This document shows, piece by piece, positions 46,743 to 55,974 of a stretch of DNA of 64,000 bases; the stretch's first letter is position 1; each line of letters opens with the position of its first letter. The translations under genes were made by a program, and so were the position numbers. The notes beneath the pieces are model-generated. The model was not told the DNA's origin and ran no database searches. It was given only the letters and a program-made list of their open reading frames with translations. Source of the DNA: Gemmataceae bacterium (lineage in GTDB: Bacteria > Planctomycetota > Planctomycetia > Gemmatales > Gemmataceae); NCBI GenBank assembly GCA_009691845.1, contig SIAJ01000002.1, positions 101,090 through 165,089 on the forward strand, in the 5' to 3' direction.

Positions 46743-46918
46743 CCAGAGTGACCATGATCCAACAAGAAGCTAGACTAGTGTTCTACGTACGCTCCCTGAT
46801 CGACCACAACAGCGTGGTCTCCGCGGTTCCAGTTCCCCTAGACTCGGCAACTCGTTGTTACGCGGATCCTAACTCAACCGAGCAGTTATTTCAGATTGGG
46901 AAAGACAGAAGTGCAGTC

Positions 46919-47356
46919 TTATTGATCCGAGAAGAGGCAACGCATGCGGCGAGAGTTGACATCGATGATCAAGAGCAGGTCATGAACGATCCGCTGTTCT
47001 TCAGTCGATTTCTGAGCACAAGCCCATCGAATGACATCCAGGTTTTCCGCCTTGCACCGAAGTTGCTCTACGATCTCGTTTAGTAAGCACATACGGTCGC
47101 TAGGCGTTTTGAGTAAGATACCGAACTCGGATCGCTTCAGTTCGAACCAGAAGCGCACGCCGAGCATATGATCAAGCCAACGCGCCCTCAAAAAGCCAGC
47201 CCAGTGTTCGCGGACCCATTTCTGAACAACTTCGTCACCCAGATCGCGTCCCGCCTTGTAGCTTTGAATCCACTGCTCGGCTTTAGCTTCACGCAGAGCC
47301 TCCTCCTTGAGGCTGAAGCACTCAATACACGGATCAACCTCGGATTCGATGCTCAT
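46919..47356 (-). CDS. Conserved-looking hypothetical protein (145 aa)
   Basis: From ATG 47356 the protein reads MSIESEVDPCIECFSLKEEA and includes VQKWVREHWAGFLRARWLDH. It is soluble and helical, rich in Trp, Arg and Glu. The WVREHW..FLRARW pattern looks familiar from planctomycete hypotheticals, but no function is known. Codon use is less GC-biased than in neighbours. Opposing frames on the + strand look like shadows. Confidence 0.55.
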   Translation of the reverse strand: MSIESEVDPCIECFSLKEEALREAKAEQWIQSYKAGRDLGDEVVQKWVREHWAGFLRARWLDHMLGVRFWFELKRSEFGILLKTPSDRMCLLNEIVEQLRCKAENLDVIRWACAQKSTEEQRIVHDLLLIIDVNSRRMRCLFSDQ

Positions 47357-47736
47357 GGCCGAATTCTCGCGAATCCCGGTCTGCCGGCGAACACGCAAAC
47401 AAATCGCGTGGGGGTGTGGTATGGGTAGACACAGAAATATTAGCCCTCATCAGGCCGCAGTTCAAGCGACTGATGAGTTGGGCGTGCACATACCACAAAT
47501 ATCTATCGGCTCGGAAGGGCAAGTTCTTCTTCACCAAACGAGGATTGCTTCTCCGGCAGCACGCTGATTGCGCACATAAGTCCACCTGTACCAAGCAGCA
47601 ACCATGGCCGAGCGAAGGCTCAGGCAGGCACGGGATCTGGTCAGAAGGAACTGGATCAGAGACTTTGCTTTGGAATTCTTGGAAACGCCGAAGTCTGCAC
47701 AAGGCAGTTTCGACACCTACCGACCGGGAGAAAAGC
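47357..47736. other. Gap without a supported gene
   Basis: The frame of the next gene stays open up to 47416, but its residues before 47737 look non-coding, and no RBS-linked start is seen. The stretch is less GC-rich than its surroundings and may hold promoter sequence or the relic of a lost gene. Confidence 0.4.
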
Positions 47737-48465
47737 ATGTCGTTCTTGCGTTCGTCCACTCTGTTGATCATGGCACTGATCGGTTCTTTCGCTGCCGCGG
47801 AACCAAAAGCCGGCGAGTACGCAAACGAATCGATGGCGGTCGGCGGTTCGATACGCGACTATCGGCTGGTCGTTCCCAAGACGATTGATTTGACCAAGCC
47901 TGCTCCTCTGGTGATCGCATTTCACGGCATGCTGATCGACAGCAAGGATGTGATGCCCGTATACACGAAGCTAAACGAGACGGCCCAACAGCATCAATTC
48001 ATCATCGCTTATCCAAACGCGGTCGACAAAATCTGGGGGTTTGCTCCCGAAAAGATCAAGAACGATCTGGCGATGTTCGATGCCCTGCTCGCCAAGTTGT
48101 CAGCCGAATACAAGATCGATGCGGACCGAATTTTCGTACTTGGCATGTCGAACGGAGGCTACTTCGCCCACTTGGTCGGTAAAGAACGCTCGAAGACAAT
48201 CGCTGCGGTCGCATCGCATTCGGGACCGCTGGGCTTGCAGACATTATTGGGCGTGAAGGCCGATCGAAAGTTTCCCGTGCTGATCGTTCATGGCGAAAAA
48301 GACCCTCTCCTCTCCGTCGTGTTTGCACGTGAGAACCGCGACAAATACAAGAAGGAGGGCCACGTCGTGAAGTATGTCGAGTTGAAGGGCGAAGGACACA
48401 CTTGGGGCACGAAGGCGAACGTGAACGAGACAATATGGGAATTCTTCGCGGAGCACAAACGGTAG
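47737..48465 (+). CDS. Secreted PHB-depolymerase-like alpha/beta hydrolase
   Basis: From ATG 47737 (242 aa, RBS GGGAG) the protein starts with a signal peptide (MSFLRSSTLLIMALIGSFAA). It has the LpqC/PHB-depolymerase pattern: PLVIAFHGMLIDSKDVMPVY, the nucleophile elbow LGMSNGGYFAH, VLIVHGEKDP with the acid, and the late His in GEGHTWG. It would be an exported esterase; the substrate is unknown. Confidence 0.83.
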   Translation: MSFLRSSTLLIMALIGSFAAAEPKAGEYANESMAVGGSIRDYRLVVPKTIDLTKPAPLVIAFHGMLIDSKDVMPVYTKLNETAQQHQFIIAYPNAVDKIWGFAPEKIKNDLAMFDALLAKLSAEYKIDADRIFVLGMSNGGYFAHLVGKERSKTIAAVASHSGPLGLQTLLGVKADRKFPVLIVHGEKDPLLSVVFARENRDKYKKEGHVVKYVELKGEGHTWGTKANVNETIWEFFAEHKR

Positions 48466-48550
48466 CTGGGGTAATCCGCCGCTCGCTTTTTCAACGATCC
48501 TGCCTAGTAATACCGCTGTCCTGCCAGTTCAATTCGCGTGGAGCAATCGT

Positions 48551-48904
48551 ATGCATGTCCGTCGATGCGTTGGGCGAGCGATGATCCTTGTGCTTGCCTG
48601 TAACGCCTTCGGGTGCAGCGGCGGCAATCTGAATCAGGCCAACTTCGAACGCCTGAAAGTCGGCATGTCGGCCCAGCAAGTCGAATCGATTCTCGGCAAA
48701 GGGGGCAAGGAGATCCCCAGCAGCGAAGTGGCGGCACTCATGAAGGAAGCACTCGGCCCGCAGGATGGCAAGTCGGCCGGGATGAAGCTGGATGTGACCA
48801 GTTTCAGCGGAGCCAAAGGCATTCGCTGGGGGGACGACAAAAAGTTCATCACCGTAATCTTCATGAGCGACCGTGCGAGCCGGATTTTCAAGAAGGGGTT
48901 TTGA
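48551..48904 (+). CDS. Small lipoprotein with a BamE/SmpA-like segment
   Basis: This 117-aa protein has an N-terminal signal and lipobox (LACNAFGC), followed by NFERLKVGMSAQQVESILGK, a helix-turn pattern resembling SmpA/OmlA (BamE)-like domains. The C-terminal half is basic. It is probably anchored to a membrane facing the periplasm. Convergent with the YgiQ-type gene. Confidence 0.7.
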   Translation: MHVRRCVGRAMILVLACNAFGCSGGNLNQANFERLKVGMSAQQVESILGKGGKEIPSSEVAALMKEALGPQDGKSAGMKLDVTSFSGAKGIRWGDDKKFITVIFMSDRASRIFKKGF

Positions 48905-48918
48905 GTGACTTCGCCAGA

Positions 48919-50985
48919 TCATTTGCTTCCGGGCTTTGTGCGTCTCTCCTGTGTCTTTCGCCCTGGCCGATAGCCTCGATTTTGCACCAGCGGCGGGACC
49001 GGCCGTTCGCCCGCTGCCTCTCCACCTGCCGGATTGGCAATGCTGTGCGTGTGATCGTTGCGAATTGCTTGGTTCGCCTTCTTGCGTCGGGCTTCGATCG
49101 CTTCCTTTGTGGGATTCGCGGAAATCAGAGCGTCGCAGCCGTTGCCCATCAGGTCCGTTCGACCGGCCTGTTGAAGTGCCTCGCGAACTTCAAACCAGTT
49201 TTCCGGCTTGAAGAACTGCATCAGGGCCCGCTGGAGTTTGCGGTCCTTCAAGTTCCGGGCGACTGCGACGGGCTTTCCGCTCATCGGATCGACGCCCGTA
49301 TACCACATGCACGTGGCAATATCGAATGGGGCCGGGATGAAGTCCTGCACTTGATCGGGCCGATAGCCATTCCGTTTCAGATACACGGCCAGGTCGATCA
49401 TCTCCGCCAATCCACTTCCGGGATGGCTGGCGATAAAGTAAGGCACGAGCGATTGCTTCGGCTTTCCTGCATCCCGCGAAGCCTTGACATACTCCTTCGC
49501 GAACTCGCCAAAGTTATCGATCGAGGGTTTCTTCATCAGCGCGAGGACTTTGGGACTGGTATGCTCCGGGGCAACTTTCAATCTCCCACCGACGTGGTGC
49601 GTGGCCAGTTCGTGGATGTATTCCGGCGACAGTTGAGCCAGGTCCATGCGGATGCCGCTGGCGACGAATGCCTTGCGAATGCCCTTCTCTTCGCGGATCG
49701 TTTTCAGCAGATCGATCGTCGGTCCGTGATCGGTGCCGAGCAGCTTGCAGATGGTCGGGTGAATGCACGAGAGTCGCTTGCACTTCGCCTCGACCTCGGG
49801 CCGAGTGCAGCGCATCTGGTACATGTTGGCGGTCGCCCCTCCGACGTCGCTGATGACCCCCTTGAAGTCTGGGTCCTCGGCCATCTTCCTCACTTCACCG
49901 ATGATCGATTCCTTCGAGCGCGATTGGATGATGCGGCCTTGATGGGCTGTAATCGAGCAGAACGTACAGCCTCCGAAACAGCCACGCATGATGGTAACCG
50001 AATCCTTGATCATCTCGTGTGCCGGTATGGGCTCCGAGTACATCGGATGTGGCCGACGTGTGTAGGGCAGATCGAAAATGGCATCCATTTCGCCAGCGTC
50101 TAACGGGATCGCAGGTGGCGTGGCAACGACTGCCTGCCGATCGTGAAACTGAATGAGCGTGGCCGCATTGAACGGATTCGTGTTCAAATGGATCAGGCGG
50201 GTGGCTTCGATGAACGCGGCCTTATCATCCCTCACGGCCTCGAACGACGGAATACGAGTGGTCGGTGAATACTGTGAACTGGGTACCGAGTACTCTGTGT
50301 TCAAAAGCTCCTCGGATTCCTTCGCACCCAACGCATAGGCGACCCCACGCAAATCGCGCAGGTCCTTCACGGTCTTGCCAGCCGCGAATCGCCGAGCGAT
50401 CTCGACGATTGATTGTTCGCCCATGCCATAGACGACGAGGTCCGCCTTGCTATCGAGCAAGATCGACCGGCGAACCGTATCGCTCCAGTAGTCGTAATGG
50501 GCCAGCCGTCTCAGGCTAGCCTCGACGCCGCCGGCAATGACGGGCACGCCGGGAAACGCCTCACGCGAACGCTGGCAATACGGAAGGGTCGCTCGATCGG
50601 GTCGCAGGCCGATCTTCCCGCCAGGCGAATAAGCGTCGTCATTGCGGACCTTCTTGTTGGCCGTGTAGTGATTGATGAGCGAGTCCATGTTCCCCGCACT
50701 GACCGCGAAGAACAACCGCGGTTTTCCGAATTGCCGCCAGGGCTCCGCACTCCGCCAGTCGGGCTGACTGAGAATCGCCACGCGAAACCCAGCTTGCTCC
50801 AACACGCGGTGCAGAATCGCCATCGCGAAGCTGGGGTGATCGATGTACGCGTCCCCGGTAACGAACACGACGTCGACGTAGTCCCAGCCGCGTGCCTTCA
50901 TCTCCGCGCCCGAAGCCGGGGCGAATGGCGCGGCATGACGCTCGGTCCAGAGCGGCAACGTCAATCGAGATCGCACTTCCGGCAT
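48919..50985 (-). CDS. YgiQ family radical SAM protein
   Basis: This 688-aa protein has the 4Fe-4S motif CFGGCTFC (about 330-337), an N-terminal YgiQ domain (KARGWDYVDVVFVTGDAYID; VIAGGVEASLRRLAHYDYWS), and the segment FIPAPFDIATCMWYTGVDP. The C-terminal tail is basic. YgiQ-type proteins are conserved; the substrate is unknown. A palindrome-rich repeat is inserted in frame near residues 228-240 (50267-50302). Confidence 0.92.
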   Translation of the reverse strand: MPEVRSRLTLPLWTERHAAPFAPASGAEMKARGWDYVDVVFVTGDAYIDHPSFAMAILHRVLEQAGFRVAILSQPDWRSAEPWRQFGKPRLFFAVSAGNMDSLINHYTANKKVRNDDAYSPGGKIGLRPDRATLPYCQRSREAFPGVPVIAGGVEASLRRLAHYDYWSDTVRRSILLDSKADLVVYGMGEQSIVEIARRFAAGKTVKDLRDLRGVAYALGAKESEELLNTEYSVPSSQYSPTTRIPSFEAVRDDKAAFIEATRLIHLNTNPFNAATLIQFHDRQAVVATPPAIPLDAGEMDAIFDLPYTRRPHPMYSEPIPAHEMIKDSVTIMRGCFGGCTFCSITAHQGRIIQSRSKESIIGEVRKMAEDPDFKGVISDVGGATANMYQMRCTRPEVEAKCKRLSCIHPTICKLLGTDHGPTIDLLKTIREEKGIRKAFVASGIRMDLAQLSPEYIHELATHHVGGRLKVAPEHTSPKVLALMKKPSIDNFGEFAKEYVKASRDAGKPKQSLVPYFIASHPGSGLAEMIDLAVYLKRNGYRPDQVQDFIPAPFDIATCMWYTGVDPMSGKPVAVARNLKDRKLQRALMQFFKPENWFEVREALQQAGRTDLMGNGCDALISANPTKEAIEARRKKANQAIRNDHTHSIANPAGGEAAGERPVPPLVQNRGYRPGRKTQERRTKPGSK
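50267..50302. repeat. In-frame palindrome-rich repeat inside the YgiQ-type gene
   Basis: This stretch contains GAGTACTC and GGTACC palindromes and resembles 59816-59838 (GTACCGAGTACTC against GTACTGAGTACTC). It codes for NTEYSVPSSQYS, a low-complexity insert. Confidence 0.55.
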
Positions 50986-51012
50986 GGGTTCCTCAGACGG
51001 CAGGTTCAGCTA

Positions 51013-51690
51013 TTATAACGCTTCACGCCGCTTTCGCCTGAGCGATTCGGCAAGCTGCATCTGAACTGCGACTTCACGGCGCAGATCAGCCAGCATTTCC
51101 ACTCGAGTTGATTTCTCGTAGCGGCCTGGCTCAATGGGCTTGCCGATTGCGACGGCGACGGTTCCGGCAGATGGCGTCAGGAACAACGGCGAGAGTCGCG
51201 GCAGCTTGCAGGTTCGCGGCCAGGCATCGAATGCACCGGCGATTCCGATTGGGATAATCGGGCACTTTGTACGCTTGATGAGCAGCGAAATACCCGGCTT
51301 GAATTCGCCGAGCAAGCCGTCGTGGGTTCGCTCGCCCTCCGGAAACATGGCCACACTCTCTCCACATTCCAGGGCGTCAAGCGTTGCCTGAAGACCTTCT
51401 CGTGAAAAGCCACGATGGTCGATTGGGATGCCGCGAAGACTCGCCATCAGCCACGTTAGCCACTTCTTATTCTGCAGTGTTTGCCGATGAACGAATCGAG
51501 CCTGACGTGGCAGCGACAAGCCGATGAGAACCGGGTCAAGAAAGGACTGATGATTGCTCAGGAACAAGACCGGCCCGGTGCGTGGCACGTGCTGCCCGCC
51601 CGAATACCGCAAGCTCATCAGCGTGCTGACCGTGGGGAATACCAACAATTTCCAGAATTCCCACCAGCGAGTGGCTACCCAAGGCGACAT
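51013..51690 (-). CDS. 1-acyl-sn-glycerol-3-phosphate acyltransferase-like (PlsC family)
   Basis: This 225-aa membrane-associated acyltransferase has the NHxxxxD motif (NHQSFLD, 46-52) and FPEGERTHDG, the two hallmark blocks of PlsC. It would acylate lysophosphatidate in phospholipid synthesis. The start overlaps the 3' end of cmk by 16 nt, a pairing common in many bacteria. It stands alone here, not fused to the Pfa protein as AGPAT domains are in myxobacteria. Confidence 0.9.
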   Translation of the reverse strand: MSPWVATRWWEFWKLLVFPTVSTLMSLRYSGGQHVPRTGPVLFLSNHQSFLDPVLIGLSLPRQARFVHRQTLQNKKWLTWLMASLRGIPIDHRGFSREGLQATLDALECGESVAMFPEGERTHDGLLGEFKPGISLLIKRTKCPIIPIGIAGAFDAWPRTCKLPRLSPLFLTPSAGTVAVAIGKPIEPGRYEKSTRVEMLADLRREVAVQMQLAESLRRKRREAL

Positions 51691-52325
51691 CGAACATGCG
51701 CCTCCAGCCGGTCGACCACTTGGTCGATGTTCAACCCGTCCGTTTCGATCCAGAGGGCATCGTCGGCCGCGATGAGCGGGCCTACATCACGCGTTTGATC
51801 CCGTTCATCCCGGATCTTCAATTCTTCCAAAACGCGAGAAGGAGTCGACGCACATCCCTTCAAGCCGAGTTCGGCCATCCGACGGGCTGCCCGCGTTTCG
51901 AGCCCGGCATGAAGATAGAACTTGCACGGCGAATCGGGAAAAACCACGCTGCCCTGATCCCGGCCCTCGCATACCATGTTGCGTCCCTGGGCGATTTGAC
52001 GTTGCCAGCCAACGAGCGTTGCTCGAACATGCGGGACCACTGCTACCCGGCTTGCCGCATCCGAAATCGCGGGCTGCCGGATGAGTTCCGTGACGTCCTC
52101 TTGATTCAGAAGCACCCGTTCGTTGGGCATTTCGAGGAGTGTGCGACCCAGCAACTCAACGATCCTGGCGGCATCGCCGATGGGGATGTTTGCCCGAGTG
52201 ACGGCCAACGCCACCGCCCGGTACATGGCACCGGTATTTAGAAAATCAAATCCCAATCGTTGAGCCAGGCCGCGAGCGGCCGTACTCTTGCCCGATCCGG
52301 CAGGTCCGTCAATCGTGACAATCAT
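51675..52325 (-). CDS. cmk: Cytidylate kinase
   Basis: This enzyme phosphorylates CMP and dCMP. The 216-aa protein has the P-loop GPAGSGKST (7-15), the CMP-binding segment NTGAMYRAVALAV, and GRDQGSVVFPDSPCKFYLHA. It is upstream of and overlaps the acyltransferase gene. Confidence 0.94.
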   Translation of the reverse strand: MIVTIDGPAGSGKSTAARGLAQRLGFDFLNTGAMYRAVALAVTRANIPIGDAARIVELLGRTLLEMPNERVLLNQEDVTELIRQPAISDAASRVAVVPHVRATLVGWQRQIAQGRNMVCEGRDQGSVVFPDSPCKFYLHAGLETRAARRMAELGLKGCASTPSRVLEELKIRDERDQTRDVGPLIAADDALWIETDGLNIDQVVDRLEAHVRCRLG

Positions 52326-52347
52326 GGCTAAGAGAATGGCGAGCGGG

Positions 52348-52743
52348 TCAGCGGTTCAATCCCTCAACTAGTGTACGGTGGGTGCTCCACACGCCCAGCC
52401 AGGTAAGTGCAAACACCAAGCAAGGTAAGCCGAAAACCACCAGTAGGATCAAGCCACGCCTGGTTCGCGAGAGTGGGATGCTCTGCACGGTTTGAGCGAC
52501 GATCACCGAAGCAAATGTCAAGACGGAGGCCATCGCAAAGGCTGGAAGAGTGTGACTCCGAGCCCAGGTCGAAATATCAATAAGCAAGGTTGTTGCAGGT
52601 GGAACTTGGAGCCTAATATCCCGAAACAACCTGGCGTATCGCGGGACGATCAACAGGAATTGGAAGAGAACAAGTGGCCAAGGAAGCACGGCAAGAATCG
52701 CAACAATTCGTCGTCGCCCAGCCAATGGGAGTGGCTCAGACAC
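52348..52743 (-). CDS. Small membrane protein, GspF-like fragment
   Basis: This 131-aa protein has three hydrophobic helices (about 13-33, 65-85 and 97-120). The segment IVPRYARLFRDIRLQVPPAT resembles the region before a transmembrane helix in type II secretion GspF/PilC proteins, but the protein is far too short for a full GspF. It lies 22 nt upstream of cmk on the same strand. The function is unknown. Confidence 0.62.
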   Translation of the reverse strand: MSEPLPLAGRRRIVAILAVLPWPLVLFQFLLIVPRYARLFRDIRLQVPPATTLLIDISTWARSHTLPAFAMASVLTFASVIVAQTVQSIPLSRTRRGLILLVVFGLPCLVFALTWLGVWSTHRTLVEGLNR

Positions 52744-52757
52744 AGTCCTCTCCCCGT

Positions 52758-52784
52758 AGTAGCCCGCTGAACGTGCGGGCTACT
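52758..52784. terminator. Perfect palindromic hairpin (possible terminator or REP element)
   Basis: Ten-base arms (AGTAGCCCGC and its complement) flank TGAACGT, just past the stop of the coiled-coil gene (52797, - strand). It could terminate that transcript, but no U-run follows, so a REP-like role is equally likely. Confidence 0.55.
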
Positions 52785-52796
52785 CGCTTACCAGAC

Positions 52797-53318
52797 CTAT
52801 TGTAACGGGAAAATCCGCACGGTCTTCGTCTCGTCGGCCGTGATTTTTCGCTCTTGCGGGACCCGCTGCAACTGAAGAACCTGGTAGGTGAAATTACCCG
52901 GTGGCACCGCGACCAGGCGTTCCTGGCCAGGAACCAGACGATACGAGCGGCCATTCACGACCACGGACATTTCCTCGTTGAACTCGTTGATGAACCGCAC
53001 TTTCCCCTGTCCCGGATACTTCGACTCGGACTTCAGCGATGTGCTCGGGCCAACCTCCAGCTTCCGCTTGATGTCGCGGATGTCCTTCTTGATGTCCTGG
53101 ATGTCCTTGTCGATCAGTTCGATCGTCGTGTCAATCTTGATGGCCTTGGCCCGCAGTTCGTCGATCTTGAAGGCTTCCTTGGCTTCCTGCAATTCCTTGG
53201 CGGCCTTATCCAGTTTTTCCACGGCCTTTTTGAGGTCGTCGGCCGGCTCCGCGAAGACGGGGACGGTGACTAGACTCATGGCCAACAGGCCACAAAGTGC
53301 AAATTTGGTGTACGACAT
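52797..53318 (-). CDS. Secreted coiled-coil protein
   Basis: This 173-aa protein has a signal peptide (MSYTKFALCGLLAMSLVTVP), a long Lys/Glu/Asp coiled coil (about 25-90, with IDKDIQDIKKDIRDIKRK) and a small beta domain (GQGKVRFINEFNEEMSVVVN and VPPGNFTYQVLQL). It is probably periplasmic or surface-bound and may oligomerise. No family recognised. Confidence 0.75.
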   Translation of the reverse strand: MSYTKFALCGLLAMSLVTVPVFAEPADDLKKAVEKLDKAAKELQEAKEAFKIDELRAKAIKIDTTIELIDKDIQDIKKDIRDIKRKLEVGPSTSLKSESKYPGQGKVRFINEFNEEMSVVVNGRSYRLVPGQERLVAVPPGNFTYQVLQLQRVPQERKITADETKTVRIFPLQ

Positions 53319-53617
53319 GGTGAACTCTCAGGGTGCGATAGTGACTTCAGTCTAGAAACTACCTGAATTGAAGGTAATACGGACTGGGTAGTCGAGGCAA
53401 GAGAAAAACAGATATTGACGAAAGAAACTACCTTGCGGGATGTGCGGATTGTAACGATTGGGCAAGCTAGGAGCAGATAAGCCAGCCACGCAGACCAAAG
53501 TAGGCGTCGTACCTTGAGCGGAACTCCAGTTCCCCTGTCGTACGGACGCCCATTTCACAAGTCCCTGCACAGTGTTCGGGAGGGCGCACACGTTTATGAA
53601 ACGGTCATCAAGTAGCA
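53319..53617. other. Gap without a supported gene
   Basis: A - strand frame (53352-53753) spans this region but its composition is not protein-like in the 53352-53617 part. No hairpin or promoter stands out. Confidence 0.4.
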
Positions 53618-53790
53618 CTAAGCTGGCAGCGTAACGTCCGCTTCCGAAAACCTGCCCGAACTCCGCAAGCATGGCCAAAGGCCAAACAGCGACCAGCCGT
53701 CTTCCGGATTCTTCTTCCGGTCGTCTCCGTGGATCCCCTCCGCTTCCTTCCACCGACCCAGATAGGCCGCACCCAGCCGCTGGTGGCTTG
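53618..53790 (-). pseudogene. Relic of a TPR-containing protein
   Basis: Read on the - strand from about 53790, the sequence encodes GAAYLGRWKEAEGIHGDDRK followed by KNPEDGWSLFGLWPCLRSSG and GRFSEA. This matches a recurrent planctomycete TPR pattern (EAEAVYREDLRRNPENGWSL, then FGLAQSLRAQGK). It is cut short by a stop at 53618-53620 and has no start, so it is a decayed fragment. Confidence 0.6.
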
Positions 53791-53819
53791 AGAACGAGAA
53801 AAAAGGTGGACTTGTGTGC

Positions 53820-54797
53820 CTACGCCGCCAACTGATCGCGGTTGGGTTCGCCGTTGTTCAAGTTGCGGCTTTCACGCACAACATACGGCCGTTTGTCCTG
53901 GCTCTCGTAGTAGGTGCGCATCATCACTTCGCCCAGCAAACCCATCGAAAGCAATTGAATTCCGACCATGCCGAGCATCACGCTCAGGAGCAGAAGCGGG
54001 TTGCCCGTCATGTCGAAATCGATGGCCAACTTCATTCCGAGCGTTGCCAGCAGGCTCAAGAACGACATGCCGAAAAAGAACATTCCCAGTCCGCCCATGA
54101 AGTGCATGGGCCGCGTGAGATAGCCGGAGAAGAACTTGATCGTGAGCAGATCGAGAAGCACGCGGCCCGTACGACCGATGCCGTACTTGGATTTGCCGGC
54201 TGTTCGCGGGTGGTGGCGAACCGGGATCTGCGTCATGCGTGAGCCGATGTTGCCCGCCAGCACCGGAATGAACCGGTGCATCTCCCCGTAGATACGAAGG
54301 TTGCGGGCCACGTCGCTCTTGATGACCCGCAAGGTGCAGCCGAAATCCTTGAACGGAATCTTGGTCACTTTGCGAATCAGCCAGTTGGCCAGGAAACTTG
54401 GCACCTTGCGGATGATCATCGAGTCCTGACGCTTGGCACGTTGACCGAGGACCATGTCGTAGCCTTCATCCAGCTTGGCGACGAGCAGCGGAATGTCGGC
54501 CGGGTCGTTCTGCAAGTCGCCATCGATGGTGACGACGAGTTCACCGGCAGAGGCATCGATCCCCGCCTGCATCGCGGCCGCTTGCCCGAAGTTGCGGCGG
54601 AGACGAACGACTTTTACCCGCACATCCAGTGCGGCCAGCTTGATCAGTTCTTCGAACGTGCCATCGGTGCTGCCGTCGTCCACGTAAACGACTTCCCAGT
54701 CGAAGGACTCGCGCAGCGACTCCTGGACCGCCCGATACAGCGGTTCAATGTTGTCGCGTTCGTCCATTACGGGAACGATTACGGATAAGGTGCGCAT
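53820..54797 (-). CDS. Family 2 glycosyltransferase (polyprenol-phosphate sugar transferase-like)
   Basis: This protein of about 325 aa begins MRTLSVIVPVMDERDNIEPL. The GT2 domain shows VVYVDDGSTDGT and TIDGDLQNDP (DxD region). Two C-terminal helices (MHFMGGLGMFFFGMSFLSLL and LLLLSVMLGMVGIQLLSMGL) fit the DpmS/ArnC/GtrB group that loads sugars on polyprenyl phosphate at the membrane. ATG 54797 is preferred over the TTG at 54806. It follows the phosphatase gene by 19 nt. Confidence 0.9.
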   Translation of the reverse strand: MRTLSVIVPVMDERDNIEPLYRAVQESLRESFDWEVVYVDDGSTDGTFEELIKLAALDVRVKVVRLRRNFGQAAAMQAGIDASAGELVVTIDGDLQNDPADIPLLVAKLDEGYDMVLGQRAKRQDSMIIRKVPSFLANWLIRKVTKIPFKDFGCTLRVIKSDVARNLRIYGEMHRFIPVLAGNIGSRMTQIPVRHHPRTAGKSKYGIGRTGRVLLDLLTIKFFSGYLTRPMHFMGGLGMFFFGMSFLSLLATLGMKLAIDFDMTGNPLLLLSVMLGMVGIQLLSMGLLGEVMMRTYYESQDKRPYVVRESRNLNNGEPNRDQLAA

Positions 54798-54816
54798 GGT
54801 TGGCAACAGTCGAGGG

Positions 54817-55854
54817 TCACCGATCGCGAAGAGCGATCGGGTTACGGGCTTCCCAGTCGTGGGTTAATGGCTCCGAGCCATACTGAGTAAAGCACACATT
54901 CCGTTGTGACAAATCAACCCACAAAATATATCGCCCTGGGCCTTTCGGTCCGGGAACCGGCAATTCCAAATCAATGAATCCACCGGGCGGAACCATCGCA
55001 TCGAGAAAGCCAGCCTGTCCCGAAAACGCAATTTTTCCAAACGCATCGATCACGGTGTAAGTCGCATGAACACCAGTTCGCGCGCCCGCATGAAAAGACC
55101 AAGTTTCCCGGCTGTTATTGTACGCACGCACCTTGAATACTATCGGCTTTCCGACCTCCGCAGCGTTCGGCGAACTCAGGACTTCCATCCGGGCTCGTCC
55201 GGGACCGGGGCAGTATTCCTCCATCGCCCAGTGTCGAAATCGGGCTGGCGTGTGACTCGCTCCCTGGCTCGCCAGCCAATCCTCGTACTGTTCGAAAAAA
55301 TCGTCCATCGCCAGAGTCGTGTGAACTGGCACATGCGCAAACCGCGGGGAGCATTGTTGTCGGGCCGTTGAATAGTCCGCATCGGTGAAGAGCAACTGGT
55401 ACATCACTGAAACCAGGCCGGTGCGATCCGCTCCCTGTTGGCAGTGCAGCACGATCGGGTATTCGGATTGCTCGAGAATCTCGACCAGTCTGCGAATCTC
55501 GCCTGAGGAGGGCAGGCGGTTCGCCGAGATCGTGACATCTTCCTGGGAAATGCCCAACATCTGCGTGACTTGTGCTTCCTTGGGATACCAATCGCTAAAC
55601 GGCCGGCCCCGGAGGTTGATGACCGTCTTGATGTTCCGGTCGCGGACCAGGCGTTCAAGGTGAGCGGGCTTCAGTTGGGCAGTGCGATACAACCGTTGCG
55701 GCTGGGCAACGTGCGTGTTGCGATCGACAACCATGCGGCCAATTTCCGCCAGGCAAGCCGATGTGCTACCAAGCATGGCCCCGACGATGACGCAGCGCAG
55801 CAGCGAAGAACGCCTCGGGCTTGGCAGTTCGGACGGGAGCGTAGGTTGAACCAT
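54817..55854 (-). CDS. Tyrosine/dual-specificity phosphatase-like protein with C-terminal beta domain
   Basis: This protein of about 345 aa has a hydrophobic anchor near the N-terminus, a phosphatase domain with NLRGRPFSDWYPKE and the CX5R loop HCQQGADRTG (Cys138, Arg144), resembling Siw14-type atypical phosphatases. A C-terminal beta domain (from about 215) has FKVRAYNNSRETWSFHAGAR. ATG 55854 is used; GTG 55887 is also in frame. It lies between lpd and the GT2 gene. Confidence 0.8.
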   Translation of the reverse strand: MVQPTLPSELPSPRRSSLLRCVIVGAMLGSTSACLAEIGRMVVDRNTHVAQPQRLYRTAQLKPAHLERLVRDRNIKTVINLRGRPFSDWYPKEAQVTQMLGISQEDVTISANRLPSSGEIRRLVEILEQSEYPIVLHCQQGADRTGLVSVMYQLLFTDADYSTARQQCSPRFAHVPVHTTLAMDDFFEQYEDWLASQGASHTPARFRHWAMEEYCPGPGRARMEVLSSPNAAEVGKPIVFKVRAYNNSRETWSFHAGARTGVHATYTVIDAFGKIAFSGQAGFLDAMVPPGGFIDLELPVPGPKGPGRYILWVDLSQRNVCFTQYGSEPLTHDWEARNPIALRDR

Positions 55855-55974
55855 CGCTTCGGCATTCCAAGCGGGATAAAGGGGCACTATGCCAGAATCT
55901 GAGCAATCTGGCCAGGTCGATTTGGTATGGTCAGCGAGCGAAAAGTACCGGCCCGTTCTTCTGAGGGCGGCTGC

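Noticed and set aside
46748..47083. 111-codon + strand frame
   Set aside because: It overlaps the - strand 145-aa protein, whose Trp/Arg-rich pattern looks more like a real protein; no RBS is seen.
48613..50103. 496-codon + strand frame across the lipoprotein and YgiQ-type genes
   Set aside because: It overlaps two well-supported genes and has no recognisable protein features.
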